Shown: positions 21,651-32,733, counted from the stretch's first letter. The stretch: 64,000 nucleotides of DNA from Enterobacillus tribolii (GCF_003363015.1 NZ_QRAP01000004.1:124001-188000); one strand, 5' to 3'. Program-made: numbers and translations. The notes: a model not told the origin generated them from the sequence alone.

Positions 21651-21668
21651 TTTTTCTCCACGTTTTTC
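21651..21668 (+). promoter_or_regulatory. Partial BaeR-box-like sequence upstream of acrD
   Basis: TTTTTCTCCA at 21651-21660 equals the first ten positions of the BaeR box described for E. coli acrD and mdtA; the second half (CGTTTTTC) matches poorly. It lies about 115 nt before the acrD ATG. Suggestive only. Confidence 0.3.
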
Positions 21669-21773
21669 ACCACGCAGCACGCTAAAGTGCGATAGCATTA
21701 TCATTTCTCCGCCCATACCGTCGGGCAATAAAATAATTATTGAGAGCGCAGAGCATTATGAGGCACAGCACCC

Positions 21774-24700
21774 ATGGCTAGTTTCTTTATTGAACGCCCG
21801 ATTTTCGCCTGGGTTATCGCCATTATTATCAGTTTATCCGGACTGCTGGCCATTAACACATTGCCCGTAGAGCAATACCCCAATCTGGCGCCGACCACCG
21901 TGCGCATATCGGCAAACTATCCGGGCGCGTCTGCACAAACGCTGGAAAATACCGTTACCCAGATTATCGAGCAGAATATGACGGGGCTGGACAACCTGCT
22001 GTATATGTCTTCCCAGAGCAGTAACACCGGCAGCGCGACCATCACCCTGACGTTCCAGGCCGGCACCAACCCCAATGAAGCGATGCAGCAGGTGCAGAAC
22101 CAGCTGGCCGGCGCGACGCGCAGGCTGCCGCAGGCGGTGCAGCAACAGGGAATCAACGTCACGAAATCCGGGGACAGCACCCTGATGACCGTGGCGTTCG
22201 TCTCCACCGACGGCAGCATGAGCCGCCAGGACATCGCCGACTACGTCGCCAGTAATTTGCAGGATCCCATCAGCCGTATCGACGGCGTCGGCACGGTGAA
22301 TGCCTACGGCTCCCAATACGCCATGCGTATCTGGCTCGATCCGAACAAACTCACCAGTTATAACCTCACCGCGCAGAATGTGGTGGACGCCATCAAATCG
22401 CAAAACAGCCAGATAGCCGTCGGCCAGGTCGGCGCAACGCCCGCGGTTCCGGGGCAGATGCTAAACGCCACCATGAACGCACAGGCGCAGTTGCAAACGC
22501 CGCAGCAGTTTCGCGACATTACCCTGAGAGTGAATAAAGACGGCTCCGTCGTCACACTGGATAACGTGGCGACCATCGAGCTGGGCAGCGAGAACTACAA
22601 CTACCTCAGCCGTTTTAACGGCAAACCCGCCTCCGGGATGAGCATTCAGCTGGCATCCGGCGCGAACGAGCTGAAAACCGATGAGTTGGTCAAGGCCAAG
22701 CTGGCCGAGCTGGCGCCCTACTTCCCCCACGGGCTGCAAACCGAATACGCTTACGAAACCACGCCTTTCGTCCAGCAATCCATTAAGGACGTTGTGAAAA
22801 CCCTGCTGGAAGCTATTCTGCTGGTTTTCCTGGTGATGTACCTTTTCCTGCAAAACTTCCGCGCCACCCTCATTCCCACCCTGGCGGTGCCGGTCGTCTT
22901 GCTGGGCACGTTTGCCGTGCTGTATTCGCTCGGGTTCAGCATCAATACGCTGACTATGTTTGCGATGGTGTTGGCTATCGGCCTGCTGGTGGATGACGCC
23001 ATCGTCGTCGTGGAGAACGTGGAGCGTATTATGGCCGAAGAGGGCCTGCCGCCCCGTGAAGCGACGCGTAAGTCGATGAAGCAAATCCAAAGCGCGTTGG
23101 TGGGGATCACCATGGTACTCTCCGCCGTTTTTGTGCCGATGGCCTTCTTCAGCGGCACCACCGGCGCCATTTATCGCCAGTTTTCCATCACCATCGTGTC
23201 GGCAATGGTCTTTTCGGTATTGATCGCGCTGATCCTGACGCCGGCGCTGTGCGCCACCCTGCTGAAGCCCATCAAAAGCGGCCAGCTGCATACCAAAAAA
23301 GGGTTCTTCGGCTGGTTTAACCGCACCTTCGACAGCAGCGCCAACCGTTACGAGAACGGCGTCGCGCACGTTATCCGCCGCAGCGGCCGGGTAATGTTCC
23401 TTTACCTGCTGATCATCGTCGCGCTTGCCGTACTCTTTCTGCGCCTTCCTACCTCCTTCCTGCCGGACGAGGATCGCGGCGTGTTCCTGACCCAGGTGCA
23501 GTTGCCGGCCGGTTCGACTCAGGAACAAACCCTGAAAGTCGTGGAGAAAGTGGAAAGCTTTTTCCTGCAGGACGAAAAACAGGACGTACGCTCCGTCTTT
23601 ACCGTTATCGGTTCAGGACCGGGCGGCAACGGCCAGAACGTTGCCCGTATGTTCGTGCGCCTGAAAGACTGGAGCGAACGCCGGGGAGCCGATCAAAGCT
23701 CTTTCGCCATCATCGCGCGCGCCACCAGGGCATTCAGTAATATTAAGGAAGCCAGGGTCATCGCCAATAACCCGCCGGCTATTTCCGGGCTGGGCAGTTC
23801 CTCCGGCTTCAGCATGCAATTGCTGGATCTGGCCGGCGCGGGCCACGACGCGCTGATGAAAGCGCGTGATGAACTTCTGTCGCAGGCGGCGCAAAATCCC
23901 TCCCTGAGCCGGGTACGCCATAACGGGCTGGATGATACCCCGCAGCTTCAGGTCAACGTGGATCAGCGTAAGGCGCAGGCGTTGGGCGTCTCGATTGATG
24001 ACATCAATAACACCCTGCAAATCGCCTGGGGCTCCAGTTACGTCAACGACTTCATCGACCGCGGCAGGGTTAAAAAGGTTTATGTCCAGTCCGCCGCGCC
24101 TTACCGCATGCTGCCGGATGACATCAACAAGTGGTATGTCAGCAACGATCAGGGAACGATGGTGCCGTTCTCCGCCTTTGCCAGCACTTCCTGGGAGTAC
24201 GGTTCTCCCCGTCTGGAACGTTACAACGGCGCTGCGTCTCTGGAAATCGCCGGTGAAGCGGCCGCCGGCGTCAGCTCCGGGACGGCAATGGACGTCATGG
24301 AGCAACTGGTCAAACAGCTCCCCGCCGGCATCGGGCTGGCATGGAGCGGCATGTCCTACCAGGAACGGCTGTCCGGCGCCCAGGCACCGGCGCTGTATGC
24401 GCTCTCTATGCTGGTGGTGTTCCTGTGCCTGGCGGCGCTGTATGAGAGCTGGTCTATTCCCTTCTCGGTCATTCTGGTGGTGCCGCTGGGCGTTATCGGC
24501 GCCATTCTCGCCACCTGGATGCGCGGGCTGGAGAACGACGTCTACTTCCAGGTCGGGCTGCTTACGATCATCGGCCTGTCGGCGAAGAACGCCATTCTTA
24601 TCGTAGAATTCGCGAATGATATGAACCGTGCGGGGAAAGATCTGCTGGTCGCCACGCTTGAAGCCTGCCGCCAGCGTCTGCGTCCGATCCTGATGACCTC

Positions 24701-24893
24701 CCTGGCCTTCATCTTCGGCGTATTGCCGATGGCCCTGAGCAACGGGGCCGGTTCCGGCAGCCAGCATGCGGTCGGCACCGGCGTGCTGGGCGGCATGATT
24801 TCCGCCACCCTGCTGGCGATCTTCTTCGTGCCGGTGTTTTTCATCCTGATCCGCCGGCGGTTCTCGGGGAAAACACAGCAAGAGAACGACTGA
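21774..24893 (+). CDS. acrD: RND multidrug efflux transporter AcrD
   Basis: Inner-membrane proton/drug antiporter of the HAE1 family; E. coli AcrD exports aminoglycosides and other amphiphilic compounds together with AcrA and TolC. The 1039-residue protein has the expected 12-helix layout with two large periplasmic loops, the proton-relay aspartates in TM4 ([16 protein letters not shown]) and the RND signature ending [12 protein letters not shown]. No adaptor gene is adjacent, as for E. coli acrD. AcrD rather than AcrB is inferred from the narQ-acrD-ypfM-yffB-dapE gene order. A terminator follows. Confidence 0.92.
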   Translation: MASFFIERPIFAWVIAIIISLSGLLAINTLPVEQYPNLAPTTVRISANYPGASAQTLENTVTQIIEQNMTGLDNLLYMSSQSSNTGSATITLTFQAGTNPNEAMQQVQNQLAGATRRLPQAVQQQGINVTKSGDSTLMTVAFVSTDGSMSRQDIADYVASNLQDPISRIDGVGTVNAYGSQYAMRIWLDPNKLTSYNLTAQNVVDAIKSQNSQIAVGQVGATPAVPGQMLNATMNAQAQLQTPQQFRDITLRVNKDGSVVTLDNVATIELGSENYNYLSRFNGKPASGMSIQLASGANELKTDELVKAKLAELAPYFPHGLQTEYAYETTPFVQQSIKDVVKTLLEAILLVFLVMYLFLQNFRATLIPTLAVPVVLLGTFAVLYSLGFSINTLTMFAMVLAIGLLVDDAIVVVENVERIMAEEGLPPREATRKSMKQIQSALVGITMVLSAVFVPMAFFSGTTGAIYRQFSITIVSAMVFSVLIALILTPALCATLLKPIKSGQLHTKKGFFGWFNRTFDSSANRYENGVAHVIRRSGRVMFLYLLIIVALAVLFLRLPTSFLPDEDRGVFLTQVQLPAGSTQEQTLKVVEKVESFFLQDEKQDVRSVFTVIGSGPGGNGQNVARMFVRLKDWSERRGADQSSFAIIARATRAFSNIKEARVIANNPPAISGLGSSSGFSMQLLDLAGAGHDALMKARDELLSQAAQNPSLSRVRHNGLDDTPQLQVNVDQRKAQALGVSIDDINNTLQIAWGSSYVNDFIDRGRVKKVYVQSAAPYRMLPDDINKWYVSNDQGTMVPFSAFASTSWEYGSPRLERYNGAASLEIAGEAAAGVSSGTAMDVMEQLVKQLPAGIGLAWSGMSYQERLSGAQAPALYALSMLVVFLCLAALYESWSIPFSVILVVPLGVIGAILATWMRGLENDVYFQVGLLTIIGLSAKNAILIVEFANDMNRAGKDLLVATLEACRQRLRPILMTSLAFIFGVLPMALSNGAGSGSQHAVGTGVLGGMISATLLAIFFVPVFFILIRRRFSGKTQQEND

Positions 24894-24910
24894 GCAAAAA
24901 CGTAAACAAG

Positions 24911-24937
24911 AAAAGGCAGCCGGATGGCTGCCTTTTT
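24911..24937 (+). terminator. Rho-independent terminator of acrD
   Basis: Stem GGCAGCC / GGCTGCC with a GGAT loop, an A-rich left side and a run of five T. It starts 17 nt after the acrD stop codon. Confidence 0.92.
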
Positions 24938-25015
24938 AGTTGGGAATGGTTTTGCCCGTGATGTTGTCGTAATTACTGCAAGAATGTTACGCCATCTTTC
25001 CCTGATTATTCCGGT

Positions 25016-25075
25016 TTATTTCCGCAACATCGCGTCAATAAACGCTTTCCAGTTATTCAGCTCTGTGTCTATCAT
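25016..25075 (-). CDS. ypfM: Microprotein YpfM (19 residues)
   Basis: A 60-nt minus-strand ORF encodes MIDTELNNWKAFIDAMLRK, which differs from the E. coli YpfM sequence I recall (MIEAELGNWKDFIEVMLRK) mostly by conservative changes. It lies between acrD and yffB, the same place as in E. coli. The function of YpfM is unknown. No strong Shine-Dalgarno is seen, so identification rests on sequence and synteny. The rest of the 24938-25442 gap is AT-rich and shows nothing else recognisable. Confidence 0.85.
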   Translation of the reverse strand: MIDTELNNWKAFIDAMLRK

Positions 25076-25442
25076 ATTCTACGTCTTAATGTTGCCATGG
25101 GTTCCTCCCCATGGCTGCATTGTACAATTAATTTCCACCGGGTTGAATATTTAGCCAGAAGTTTCTTTCAGTAACGTTACTGACGACACATATTTAAATG
25201 AGATCATACGTTTTATAACGTCCCAATAATTACTTAATTCCCTTCTCCCCTTTTATTTCTTCCTGAATGTAATATCCGTTATTTTTTTTATAACATGAAC
25301 GAATAATCTCTCCGACGGCTCCGCGAGCGCCGTTTCCGGGGGCGGAAGGACAGGTTATCGCCGGTAAATCTGGATCTTACGCTCAAATTTCGGCATCCTG
25401 AAGGTTTATAACGATAAAATCCTGCACGAAGAGACAGTAAAT

Positions 25443-25799
25443 ATGTGGACCCTGTACGGAATAAAAAACTGCGACACCATAAAAAAAGCCCGTCGCTGGC
25501 TGGACGAACACCAGGTGGCATACCATTTTCACGATTATCGCGCGGACGGCCTCGATGCCGCCCTGCTGCAACGTTTCGTTGACGCGCTGGGCTGGGAACC
25601 ATTACTGAATACCCGCGGCACCACCTGGCGCAAGCTGGACGAAACACAACGCGCCGGCGTCACTGACGCCGCCAGCGCCATCGCCGTGATGCTGGAGCAT
25701 CCGGCTATCATCAAGCGCCCGCTGTTGGTCAACGGCGACAGCCTGCTGCTTGGCTTTGACAACGAACGCTACGCTCACGCGCTGGCCGGGGGAAACTGA
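25443..25799 (+). CDS. yffB: ArsC/Spx-family protein YffB
   Basis: A 118-residue thioredoxin-fold protein of the ArsC-Spx family. The N-terminal segment [16 protein letters not shown] carries the single active-site-like Cys, and the C-terminal IIKRPLLV motif corresponds to the RP loop of ArsC. The family is suspected to act as a thiol reductase using glutathione, but its substrate is not established. It ends 3 nt before dapE, an arrangement shared with E. coli, which suggests one transcript. Confidence 0.92.
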   Translation: MWTLYGIKNCDTIKKARRWLDEHQVAYHFHDYRADGLDAALLQRFVDALGWEPLLNTRGTTWRKLDETQRAGVTDAASAIAVMLEHPAIIKRPLLVNGDSLLLGFDNERYAHALAGGN

Positions 25800-25802
25800 T
25801 CG

Positions 25803-26933
25803 ATGAGCTGTCCGGTTCTTGAATTAACCCAACAACTTATCCGCTGCCGCTCCATCAGTCCGGACGACGCCGGATGCCAGGACATCTTAATTGAGCGCCT
25901 GCATCGCGCCGGCTTTACGGTGGAAGAGATTAACATTGGCGATACGCGTAACTTCTGGGCTACCTATGGCGGCAACGGCCAGACGCTGGCTTTCGCCGGC
26001 CACACCGACGTCGTGCCCGCCGGCGACGAAAGCCAGTGGACGCATCCGCCGTACGAGCCGACGCTCAAGGACGGCATTCTGTTCGGCCGCGGCGCCGCTG
26101 ACATGAAAGGCTCTTTAGCGGCAATGATCGTCGCCGCAGAGCGCTTCGCCGAGAGCAACCCTGACCCGGCCGGCCGTCTGGCGTTTCTGATCACCTCCGA
26201 CGAAGAAGCCAGCGCCGTCAACGGCACGGTGAAAGTGGTGGAGAAACTGATGGCACGCAACGAGCGCGTGGAGTATTGCCTGGTCGGCGAGCCTTCCAGT
26301 ACCGGGCGCGTAGGCGACGTGGTGAAAAACGGCCGTCGCGGCTCCATCACCGCCAATCTTTACATTCATGGTACGCAGGGTCATGTCGCCTATCCGCACC
26401 TGGCGGACAACCCGGTACACCGCGCCGCGCCCATGCTGGACGAGCTGGTCAGCATCGTGTGGGACGAAGGTAACGAATTCTTCCCGCCGACCAGCATGCA
26501 AATCGCCAACATCAGCGCCGGTACGGGCAGCAACAACGTCATCCCCGGCGAGCTGTACGTGCAGTTCAACTTCCGCTTCAGCACCGAGTCCACGGTAGAA
26601 TCTATCCAGAAGCGGGTAAACGATCTGCTCGATCGTCACGGATTGCGCTATACCTTAGAGTGGAGCCTGTCCGGACTGCCGTTCCTTACCCCGCGGGGCG
26701 CGCTGGTTGACGCCGTGGTCAACGCCATTGAGCATTACGGTGAAATCACGCCGCAGTTGCTGACCACCGGCGGCACCTCTGATGGTCGTTTTATCGCCCG
26801 GATGGGGACGCAGGTCGTGGAGCTGGGGCCGGTAAACGCCACGATACATAAAGTTGACGAATGCGTTCACGCCGCCGATTTACAGCTCCTGAGCCGGATG
26901 TACCAACGCGTTATGGAGCACCTCGTCGTATGA
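25803..26933 (+). CDS. dapE: Succinyl-diaminopimelate desuccinylase DapE
   Basis: Cytoplasmic dizinc hydrolase of the lysine and meso-DAP pathway; it converts N-succinyl-LL-DAP to LL-DAP and succinate. The 376-residue M20-family protein shows the metal and catalytic motifs in order: [13 protein letters not shown] (His, Asp), GRGAADMKG (bridging Asp), [11 protein letters not shown] (catalytic Glu pair), and a C-terminal His in [10 protein letters not shown]. Its stop overlaps the start of the M15 peptidase gene (ATGA). Confidence 0.97.
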   Translation: MSCPVLELTQQLIRCRSISPDDAGCQDILIERLHRAGFTVEEINIGDTRNFWATYGGNGQTLAFAGHTDVVPAGDESQWTHPPYEPTLKDGILFGRGAADMKGSLAAMIVAAERFAESNPDPAGRLAFLITSDEEASAVNGTVKVVEKLMARNERVEYCLVGEPSSTGRVGDVVKNGRRGSITANLYIHGTQGHVAYPHLADNPVHRAAPMLDELVSIVWDEGNEFFPPTSMQIANISAGTGSNNVIPGELYVQFNFRFSTESTVESIQKRVNDLLDRHGLRYTLEWSLSGLPFLTPRGALVDAVVNAIEHYGEITPQLLTTGGTSDGRFIARMGTQVVELGPVNATIHKVDECVHAADLQLLSRMYQRVMEHLVV

Positions 26934-27595
26934 TAGACAACGACATGCTGACCGGGAAAAGCACCGCGCACCTTGCGGTGCTGTGCGGCAACCACCGCCT
27001 GCAGCCGGAAGCGGTACAGGCGTTCGGCGCCTTACAGCAGGCGGCGGCCGGAGCGGGGTTTAACCTGCAACCGGCCAGCACCTTCCGCGACTTTGCCCGC
27101 CAGCAGGCGATCTGGAACGGTAAATTTTGCGGCGAGCGGCCCGTGATGGACGCGGAAAGCCACCCGATGGACGTCTGCGCGCTGGACGACGCGGCGCGCT
27201 GTCACGCCATTCTGCGCTGGTCGGCGCTGCCGGGCGCCAGCCGCCATCATTGGGGAACGGATCTGGATATTTACGATCCGGACCTGCTGCCGGAGGGGCA
27301 AAAGCTTCAGCTGGAGCCATGGGAATATCTGGAAGGCGGCTATTTCTTCGGGTTACACCGCTGGCTCAGCGCCAACATGGCGCGTTTCGGCTTCTACCGC
27401 CCCTTCGATACCGACGCGCAGGGCGTGGCCTACGAGCCATGGCACCTCAGCTACCGGCCGCTGGCCCGGCAACTGGAAAAGCAGCTGACGCCCGGCGCGC
27501 TGCTGCAAGCCTGGCAAGGCGAAGAGATTGCAGGGAGCGACTGGCTGGCCCGGCATCTGCCCGAGCTGTTTTCCCGCTATATCACGGTGAAGTGA
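26930..27595 (+). CDS. M15-family (VanY-like) metallopeptidase
   Basis: A 221-residue zinc peptidase related to VanY D-alanyl-D-alanine carboxypeptidases. The M15 zinc and catalytic motifs are present: [13 protein letters not shown] (His...Asp) and EPWHLSYR (Glu-x-x-His). No signal peptide is evident, so cellular location is unclear. It is translationally coupled to dapE (ATGA overlap) and 10 nt before ypfN. E. coli lacks a gene here. A second ATG at 26945 is possible. A role in peptidoglycan peptide trimming or recycling is inferred from the family only. Confidence 0.82.
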   Translation: MIDNDMLTGKSTAHLAVLCGNHRLQPEAVQAFGALQQAAAGAGFNLQPASTFRDFARQQAIWNGKFCGERPVMDAESHPMDVCALDDAARCHAILRWSALPGASRHHWGTDLDIYDPDLLPEGQKLQLEPWEYLEGGYFFGLHRWLSANMARFGFYRPFDTDAQGVAYEPWHLSYRPLARQLEKQLTPGALLQAWQGEEIAGSDWLARHLPELFSRYITVK

Positions 27596-27605
27596 GGAGA
27601 TTGCA

Positions 27606-27788
27606 ATGCATTGGCTGGCCGACTATTGGTGGGTGATTTTGCTGATCCTGGTGGGGATGTTGATTAACAGCGTCAAGGCGCTGATGAAGGTCGATCCCAA
27701 GCGCTATCTGGATAATAAGCCGGAATTACCCCCGCACCGGGATAATAACGATAAGTGGGACAACGAGGACGATTGGGGAAAGAAATAG
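27606..27788 (+). CDS. ypfN: Small membrane protein YpfN (UPF0370)
   Basis: A 60-residue protein with one N-terminal membrane helix (about 7-24) and a charged cytoplasmic tail containing [15 protein letters not shown], the conserved signature of the YpfN family. It is preceded by GAGGAG. Function unknown. Confidence 0.92.
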   Translation: MHWLADYWWVILLILVGMLINSVKALMKVDPKRYLDNKPELPPHRDNNDKWDNEDDWGKK

Positions 27789-28060
27789 AATTAGAGTGCT
27801 TAATCAGCTCGTAACCTTAACTAAAAAGGGTGACTTAACGACAGTTTTAGCTGTTATTAAGAAAGCCCTTAACACATCGTTATTTGTCACAGCGTATTTC
27901 TTTATCGATTTTTTATTCCCTCTTGTTTTCCTGCGCGATACAAAAAATCATTTAAACAGCGACCGGCGCAAGAAAAGCCGGAGAATAAATAACGCCATCT
28001 GACAGATAACTATGCAGCCAGGCTGGCGCAATGATTGCTGAGATAACGGCGCATATAAAA
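27789..28060. other. Gene-free AT-rich gap
   Basis: About 270 nt between the converging ypfN and ypfH. A short open frame at 27796-28002 has no ribosome binding site and biased composition and is not believed. No RNA gene or repeat is recognised. Confidence 0.4.
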
Positions 28061-28087
28061 TAAAGAGCACGGCCGATGGCCGTGCTC
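28061..28087 (-). terminator. Rho-independent terminator of ypfH
   Basis: A perfect 10-bp stem (28065-28074 with 28078-28087) and a 3-nt loop, followed on the minus strand by TTTATTTT. It lies about 25 nt past the ypfH stop. Confidence 0.8.
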
Positions 28088-28113
28088 CGTCGATGACGAA
28101 AACGCTTTTCTGC

Positions 28114-28800
28114 TTACTTAAACGCGATAATTTCCCCGCGTTTTCCGCTGAGCGCCTCATCCCAGTAGCGCTGCGGAACGTAAGCCCGCAGGCGCTCCAG
28201 CGCCAGGTCGATCATCGCTTCGCTGATGCCATGCCCTACCGGCTCAATATCAATCGTGTAATCACTGCCGTTACGGCGCAGGCTCTCGGCCGCCTGTTCG
28301 GCATGTTTAACGTTGATGACCTTGTCGTCACTGCCGTGAATCAGGTGAACCACCGTGCGATCGAACGCATGCTCCGGCAGTGCGGCAAAGCGCCCGCTGA
28401 ACGCCACGATCCGCCCGGCCAGGTGCGCTTCAGCCTTCGCCGCTTCCAACGCCATAATCGCCCCCTGCGAGAAGCCGACCAGCGCCGTGGCATCCGGTGC
28501 AATACCGGTCTGTTTCTGCCAGTAACGCACGATCTCAACGAAGTGCGGTATTTCCGCCGCAACGCGCTCAGCACGGTTTTCTTCGGTAACGCCCTCCACG
28601 GAGAACCACTGCAGCCCTAAGCCGCTGGGGATCAGATGCGGGGAACCGATACTGATGACCAGCGCCTGCGGAAAGGCGGACGCGAAAAACTCGCCGATTT
28701 GCCCCATGGAGACCGGGTTATCCCCGACGCCGTGAAACAGCAGGAACAGTTGCTGCGGCGGGGTCGCCGGGCTTTGGACAACATGATGTTCGTGTTTCAT
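28114..28800 (-). CDS. ypfH: Esterase YpfH (alpha/beta hydrolase)
   Basis: A 228-residue carboxylesterase of the phospholipase/carboxylesterase group. The nucleophile elbow is GFSQGA, the Asp in HGSDDKV and the His in EPVGHGIS complete the likely triad, and LLFHGVGDNP forms the oxyanion region. The ATG at 28800 follows AGGAG with good spacing; an upstream start at 28827 is not needed. YpfH of E. coli acts on short-chain esters; the physiological substrate is unknown. Confidence 0.92.
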   Translation of the reverse strand: MKHEHHVVQSPATPPQQLFLLFHGVGDNPVSMGQIGEFFASAFPQALVISIGSPHLIPSGLGLQWFSVEGVTEENRAERVAAEIPHFVEIVRYWQKQTGIAPDATALVGFSQGAIMALEAAKAEAHLAGRIVAFSGRFAALPEHAFDRTVVHLIHGSDDKVINVKHAEQAAESLRRNGSDYTIDIEPVGHGISEAMIDLALERLRAYVPQRYWDEALSGKRGEIIAFK

Positions 28801-28909
28801 TGCATACTCCTTAGGTCGGAAAGTCATTAGCTAAACAGTGTAGGTCTGTGGATGCTCACTATACGCTTCGTACCCGCGGATAAAATCGCCTTTTCCTGAA
28901 GGAGTTATT

Positions 28910-30895
28910 CTATTTTTTTGTTGGTTGCCCGCCCGTGCGCAGCAGCCCACCCAGCACCTGACGGCAATAAGCCAGCAGCGCCTTGCGCCCCGGCAGCCCA
29001 TAGCGGGCCGCTAACCCGCTGGCGTACAGCCCCTGCTCCGCCACGTCGTGCAACACGCGCGGCGCACCAGGATACACGGAGAGGTAACGCCTCAGCGCAT
29101 ACTGCGCGCTTTCGAGCGGGCGGGCGGCAAAGGCAAAGCCGTTAAGCTCATCGCGATCGTCCTGATTCAGCGTTTGATCGCAGATACCCTCAACCGGCAA
29201 CGCCGTGGCGGTTTGCGCCGCAATAAAGCCGGCGTCGCGCCGCAACCGCAGCGTCAGGCGCTCGCAAAGCAACTGCCCCGCTTCGCTGAGGGGAACCATC
29301 GCCATTGCAGTATAGCAACCGCTGCTGGCCTCGCGGGCGGTTCCGAAGCGTACCAGCCGGAACCCGCAGGCGTGCCAGAAGCGCCAAAGCGCCGGCGTAT
29401 AGCCGAAGCTCACAGAAACGTAATCCATTCCCGCGGCACCCGCTTCCCGCAGCGCACACGCCAACAAACGCCGGGCAATGCCCCGGCGGCGGCGGTCGGG
29501 GAAGACGGCGATCCGGCTGACGCGGCGCGAGCGCAACTGCGCCGCCACCGACTGCCCGCCGTGCGCCGCCAGCGACTGCGCCACCAGGTTTCCCTTCGGG
29601 CGCCGGGTTCCCGCCCACACCGCCTGCGCCAGCGAAGATGGCAGCCCCCCCTCGTCAACCAGCCAGAGCGCACCGATCAACGTCTCCTGCTCCAGTGCGG
29701 CGTGCAACGTATTTCCACCGGCATCCATCAACCGGCGCAAATCCAGCGGCGTGGTACGGTAGTGCGCGCTGGTCAGCAGCGTATAAAAATCCTGCATTAT
29801 GCCGGGGCGCGTCTGCCACATGGCCGGCGTCAGAGAGAGCAAAGAGCATGCGGTGGTCTCGTCCCGTGCCTTAAGCAACGGTTCTTCAAATAACAGCAGT
29901 GCATTCAGCCAGGCTTCCAGCGGGTCAGCGTCGCCCCAGCGCACCGGCTTCTCCAGCGTATACTGGCGGCAAGAGGGCAGATCGGCGCACACCTTGAGGA
30001 TAAAACCCCGGCCGGTGCCTTCATACCCCTGCACTGTCGTGGTCATCAGAATCCGGGGGAAATAAGCGGTCAGCGCCATCAATAACGGCGCCGGGATCGC
30101 CGCCGCCTCATCAATCAGCAGCCACTCGTCTTCCGGCGGCTGTTCGCGGCACTGTGCCAGCAGAGCGTCAGGCGCGGAAAAAGGAATGTCATCACCGGTC
30201 GTGCGGCACAAAACCGCCGCCGCCAGCCGGTTCGGCCCCGTCACCCGACAGCGTCCGGGCATACGCGCCGCCAGCATGCCCGCCAGCGTGGATTTACCGC
30301 GCCCGCGCACGCCGGTCACCACCGCCACCTGTTCCTGCTGATGCAGAATCTCATGCAGGATCTGCCGCTGCTGCGCCGTCGGCATGCCGTCCGGCGGCAT
30401 CCAGGGCGCCAGCGGTGGTAATGACGGCAGCGCAACCGCTTCGCCCTGACGCCAAACGGCGATACCCGGCTGCGTTTGGCAACACTGTTTGAAATGCGCA
30501 ACAAAATGCGGCGTGGCGATTGCCTGCGGCGCATCGTTCCAGCGCAGGCTGTCGTCATCCGGCAAAGAAGGCCACGCTTCCCAGGGCGGAACCAGCAACA
30601 CCAGCCAACTCCCTGCCCGCATGGCGCCCGCCGCCGCCGCCAGCGCTTCGGCGTGACATCCCCGGCCCGCATCGAACACCACGTGATCCGTTTCCTGCCC
30701 CAGCATCCCCCGCGCCTGCGCCGCGCTGAGGCATGTCATACCCTGCGGCGCATCCTCGCCGATCCACAGTGCGGGTAAACCGGCACAAAGACGCCGGGCC
30801 TCTCCGCGACGCCAGGATGCATCGCCGCTGAGGATTAGCACGCGGCGAATCCCCGTCTGGCGCATAGCGGGAACGAAATCGGAAAGCGATATCAT
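28910..30895 (-). CDS. tmcA: tRNA(Met) cytidine acetyltransferase TmcA
   Basis: Makes N4-acetylcytidine at the wobble base of elongator tRNA(Met) using acetyl-CoA and ATP. The 661-residue protein has an N-terminal DUF1726-like domain, an RNA-helicase-like ATPase module with Walker A (VTGVRGRGKS) and Walker B (LLIDEAAAIP), then a GNAT acetyltransferase domain (VFPDRRRRGIARRLL near residue 470) and a C-terminal tRNA-binding tail. The ATG at 30895 was chosen; a TTG 15 nt upstream is in frame. Confidence 0.95.
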   Translation of the reverse strand: MISLSDFVPAMRQTGIRRVLILSGDASWRRGEARRLCAGLPALWIGEDAPQGMTCLSAAQARGMLGQETDHVVFDAGRGCHAEALAAAAGAMRAGSWLVLLVPPWEAWPSLPDDDSLRWNDAPQAIATPHFVAHFKQCCQTQPGIAVWRQGEAVALPSLPPLAPWMPPDGMPTAQQRQILHEILHQQEQVAVVTGVRGRGKSTLAGMLAARMPGRCRVTGPNRLAAAVLCRTTGDDIPFSAPDALLAQCREQPPEDEWLLIDEAAAIPAPLLMALTAYFPRILMTTTVQGYEGTGRGFILKVCADLPSCRQYTLEKPVRWGDADPLEAWLNALLLFEEPLLKARDETTACSLLSLTPAMWQTRPGIMQDFYTLLTSAHYRTTPLDLRRLMDAGGNTLHAALEQETLIGALWLVDEGGLPSSLAQAVWAGTRRPKGNLVAQSLAAHGGQSVAAQLRSRRVSRIAVFPDRRRRGIARRLLACALREAGAAGMDYVSVSFGYTPALWRFWHACGFRLVRFGTAREASSGCYTAMAMVPLSEAGQLLCERLTLRLRRDAGFIAAQTATALPVEGICDQTLNQDDRDELNGFAFAARPLESAQYALRRYLSVYPGAPRVLHDVAEQGLYASGLAARYGLPGRKALLAYCRQVLGGLLRTGGQPTKK

Positions 30896-30968
30896 AGGCA
30901 ATAAAAGCAATGAGTACGGGCAGGAAGTATATCAGATGCGCACCCCGTGCCGGGATGCGCATCGCAGG

Positions 30969-31841
30969 TTAGTTCGTCGCGAAGGTGTTGCAGTTATTAA
31001 TGTTGCCGCTGTCGAAACCGCGCTTAAACCAGGTATAGCGCTGTTGGGAAGTGCCGTGGGTGAAGCTGTCGGGAATGACCCGGCCCTGGCTCTGCTGCTG
31101 CAAACGATCGTCGCCGATCGCCTGTGCGGCATTCAGCGCCTCTTCCAGATCGCCCTGCTCCAGAATCTTTTCATTCTGCATGTAATGCCCCCACACGCCG
31201 GCAAAACAGTCGGCCTGTAGCTCCATCTTCACGGACAACCGGTTTTGATCCGTACGGCTGGCGCTCTGTTGCAGCTCGCGCACCTTGCGCTCGATGCCCA
31301 GCAACGTCTGCACGTGATGGCCCACCTCATGCGCCACGACGTACCCCTGAGCGAAATCACCGCCGGCGCCCAGCTTGGTTTTCATTTCCTGATAGAAAGA
31401 GAGATCGATATACACGGTGCGATCCGCCGGGCAATAAAACGGCCCCATCACCGACTGGCCGGTGCCGCAACCGGTACGGGTCGCCCCGCGGTACATCACC
31501 AGCTTCGGATCCTGATACTGTTTCCCCATCTGGCGGAAAATGTCGCGCCAGGTATCTTCCGTCGATGCCAGAATGACCGAGGTGAACTTCGCCATCTCGT
31601 TGTCCAGTTGAGCGTTTGCCGGCTGCGCCTGCTGGGTCTGCGTTACCGGCGCGCCGCCGTTCAGCAGCGGCGTCAGATCAACGCCGTAATAGCCGGCCAC
31701 CAGGACCACCACCAGCAGAATCAAGCCGCCTTTGCCCCGCACCGGAATGCGCATTCCGCCGCCGCCCAATCCGCTGCCGGATGAAGAACTCCCGCGGCGA
31801 TCCTCTACGTTCTGACTTTCTCTACGCCCTTGCCAGCGCAT
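30969..31841 (-). CDS. ypfJ: YpfJ putative neutral zinc metallopeptidase
   Basis: A 290-residue protein with a Gly/Ser-rich N-terminal segment, one membrane helix (about 39-56) and a periplasmic domain carrying a zinc motif HEVGHHVQ and the family segment [11 protein letters not shown]. It belongs to the YpfJ (neutral zinc metallopeptidase, DUF2342-unrelated) family; substrate unknown. Order tmcA-ypfJ-purC is as in E. coli. Confidence 0.9.
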   Translation of the reverse strand: MRWQGRRESQNVEDRRGSSSSGSGLGGGGMRIPVRGKGGLILLVVVLVAGYYGVDLTPLLNGGAPVTQTQQAQPANAQLDNEMAKFTSVILASTEDTWRDIFRQMGKQYQDPKLVMYRGATRTGCGTGQSVMGPFYCPADRTVYIDLSFYQEMKTKLGAGGDFAQGYVVAHEVGHHVQTLLGIERKVRELQQSASRTDQNRLSVKMELQADCFAGVWGHYMQNEKILEQGDLEEALNAAQAIGDDRLQQQSQGRVIPDSFTHGTSQQRYTWFKRGFDSGNINNCNTFATN

Positions 31842-32019
31842 ACTGCGACCTCAGGTGAATACTTTAATAGGTTAATGGTAGGCAATCACCTTACCAAATA
31901 CCATAGGCAACACGTTTTCAGGGGTAATTATCAGAATGGATGGAAAAGCAGATAGGAATTATCGAGAGAAATATAACGTCCGGGGCGCTAAAACACCCCG
32001 GATAGCGCGCAAAATGTAA

Positions 32020-32733
32020 TCAGTCCAGCTTAACGCCCAGACGGCGCGCAACTTCTTCATACGCTTCAATCAGGCCGCCCAGGCTCTGACGGAAACGGTC
32101 TTTGTCCATCTTGCTGAGGGTAACTTTATCCCACAGGCGGCTGCCGTCCGGAGAGAATTCGTCCCCCAGCACCACGTCGCCTTTAAACAGCCCGAATTCC
32201 AGCTTGAAGTCCACCAGGATCAGGCCGGCGTCGTCAAACAGCTTGCTCAGCACCTCGTTGGCTTTGTAGCTCAGCGTTCTCATCTTCGCCAGGTTTTCTT
32301 CACTGACCCAGCCAAACGTGCGGCAGTAGGACTCATTAACCATCGGATCGTGCATGGCGTCATTTTTCAGGAACAGATCGAATAACGGCGGGTTAAGCGT
32401 CAGCCCCTCTTCAATGCCCAGGCGTTTTACCAGTGAACCGGCAGCACGGTTACGGATAACGCACTCCACCGGCACCATCTCCAGCTTTTTCACCAGGCAT
32501 TCGGTGTCTGACAACAGGCGCTCCATCTGGGTCGGGATGCCCGCTTCCTCCAGTTTAGTCATGATGAAATGATTGAATTTATTGTTCACCATGCCTTTAC
32601 GGTCAAATTGCTCAATGCGCTGGCCGTCCAGTGCTGATGTATCGTTACGGAACTCGAGAATCAGCAAATCCGGATTATCGGTGGCATATACGGTTTTTGC
32701 CTTGCCGCGATACAACTCAGCGAGCTTTTGCAT
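32020..32733 (-). CDS. purC: SAICAR synthase PurC
   Basis: Phosphoribosylaminoimidazole-succinocarboxamide synthase, the ATP-dependent step joining CAIR and aspartate in purine biosynthesis. The 237-residue protein matches the family length. The Gly-rich ATP loop ([11 protein letters not shown]) and [11 protein letters not shown] segment near the N-terminus, and [15 protein letters not shown], are conserved. It is preceded by AAGGAG and a PurR box about 113 nt upstream. Confidence 0.97.
   Translation of the reverse strand: MQKLAELYRGKAKTVYATDNPDLLILEFRNDTSALDGQRIEQFDRKGMVNNKFNHFIMTKLEEAGIPTQMERLLSDTECLVKKLEMVPVECVIRNRAAGSLVKRLGIEEGLTLNPPLFDLFLKNDAMHDPMVNESYCRTFGWVSEENLAKMRTLSYKANEVLSKLFDDAGLILVDFKLEFGLFKGDVVLGDEFSPDGSRLWDKVTLSKMDKDRFRQSLGGLIEAYEEVARRLGVKLD

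Noticed and set aside
22461-24881. Long frames antisense to acrD
   Set aside because: Shadows of a conserved RND gene; low-complexity His/Gln/Arg content.
24924-25154. 76-codon plus-strand frame after acrD
   Set aside because: Starts inside the acrD terminator and overlaps ypfM on the other strand.
27796-28002. 68-codon frame after ypfN
   Set aside because: No ribosome binding site, irregular composition, no similarity.
31979-32003. Hairpin CCGGGG...CCCCGG beyond the purC stop
   Set aside because: The stem is short with a long loop and lacks a clear U-tract on the minus strand, so I do not call a terminator.
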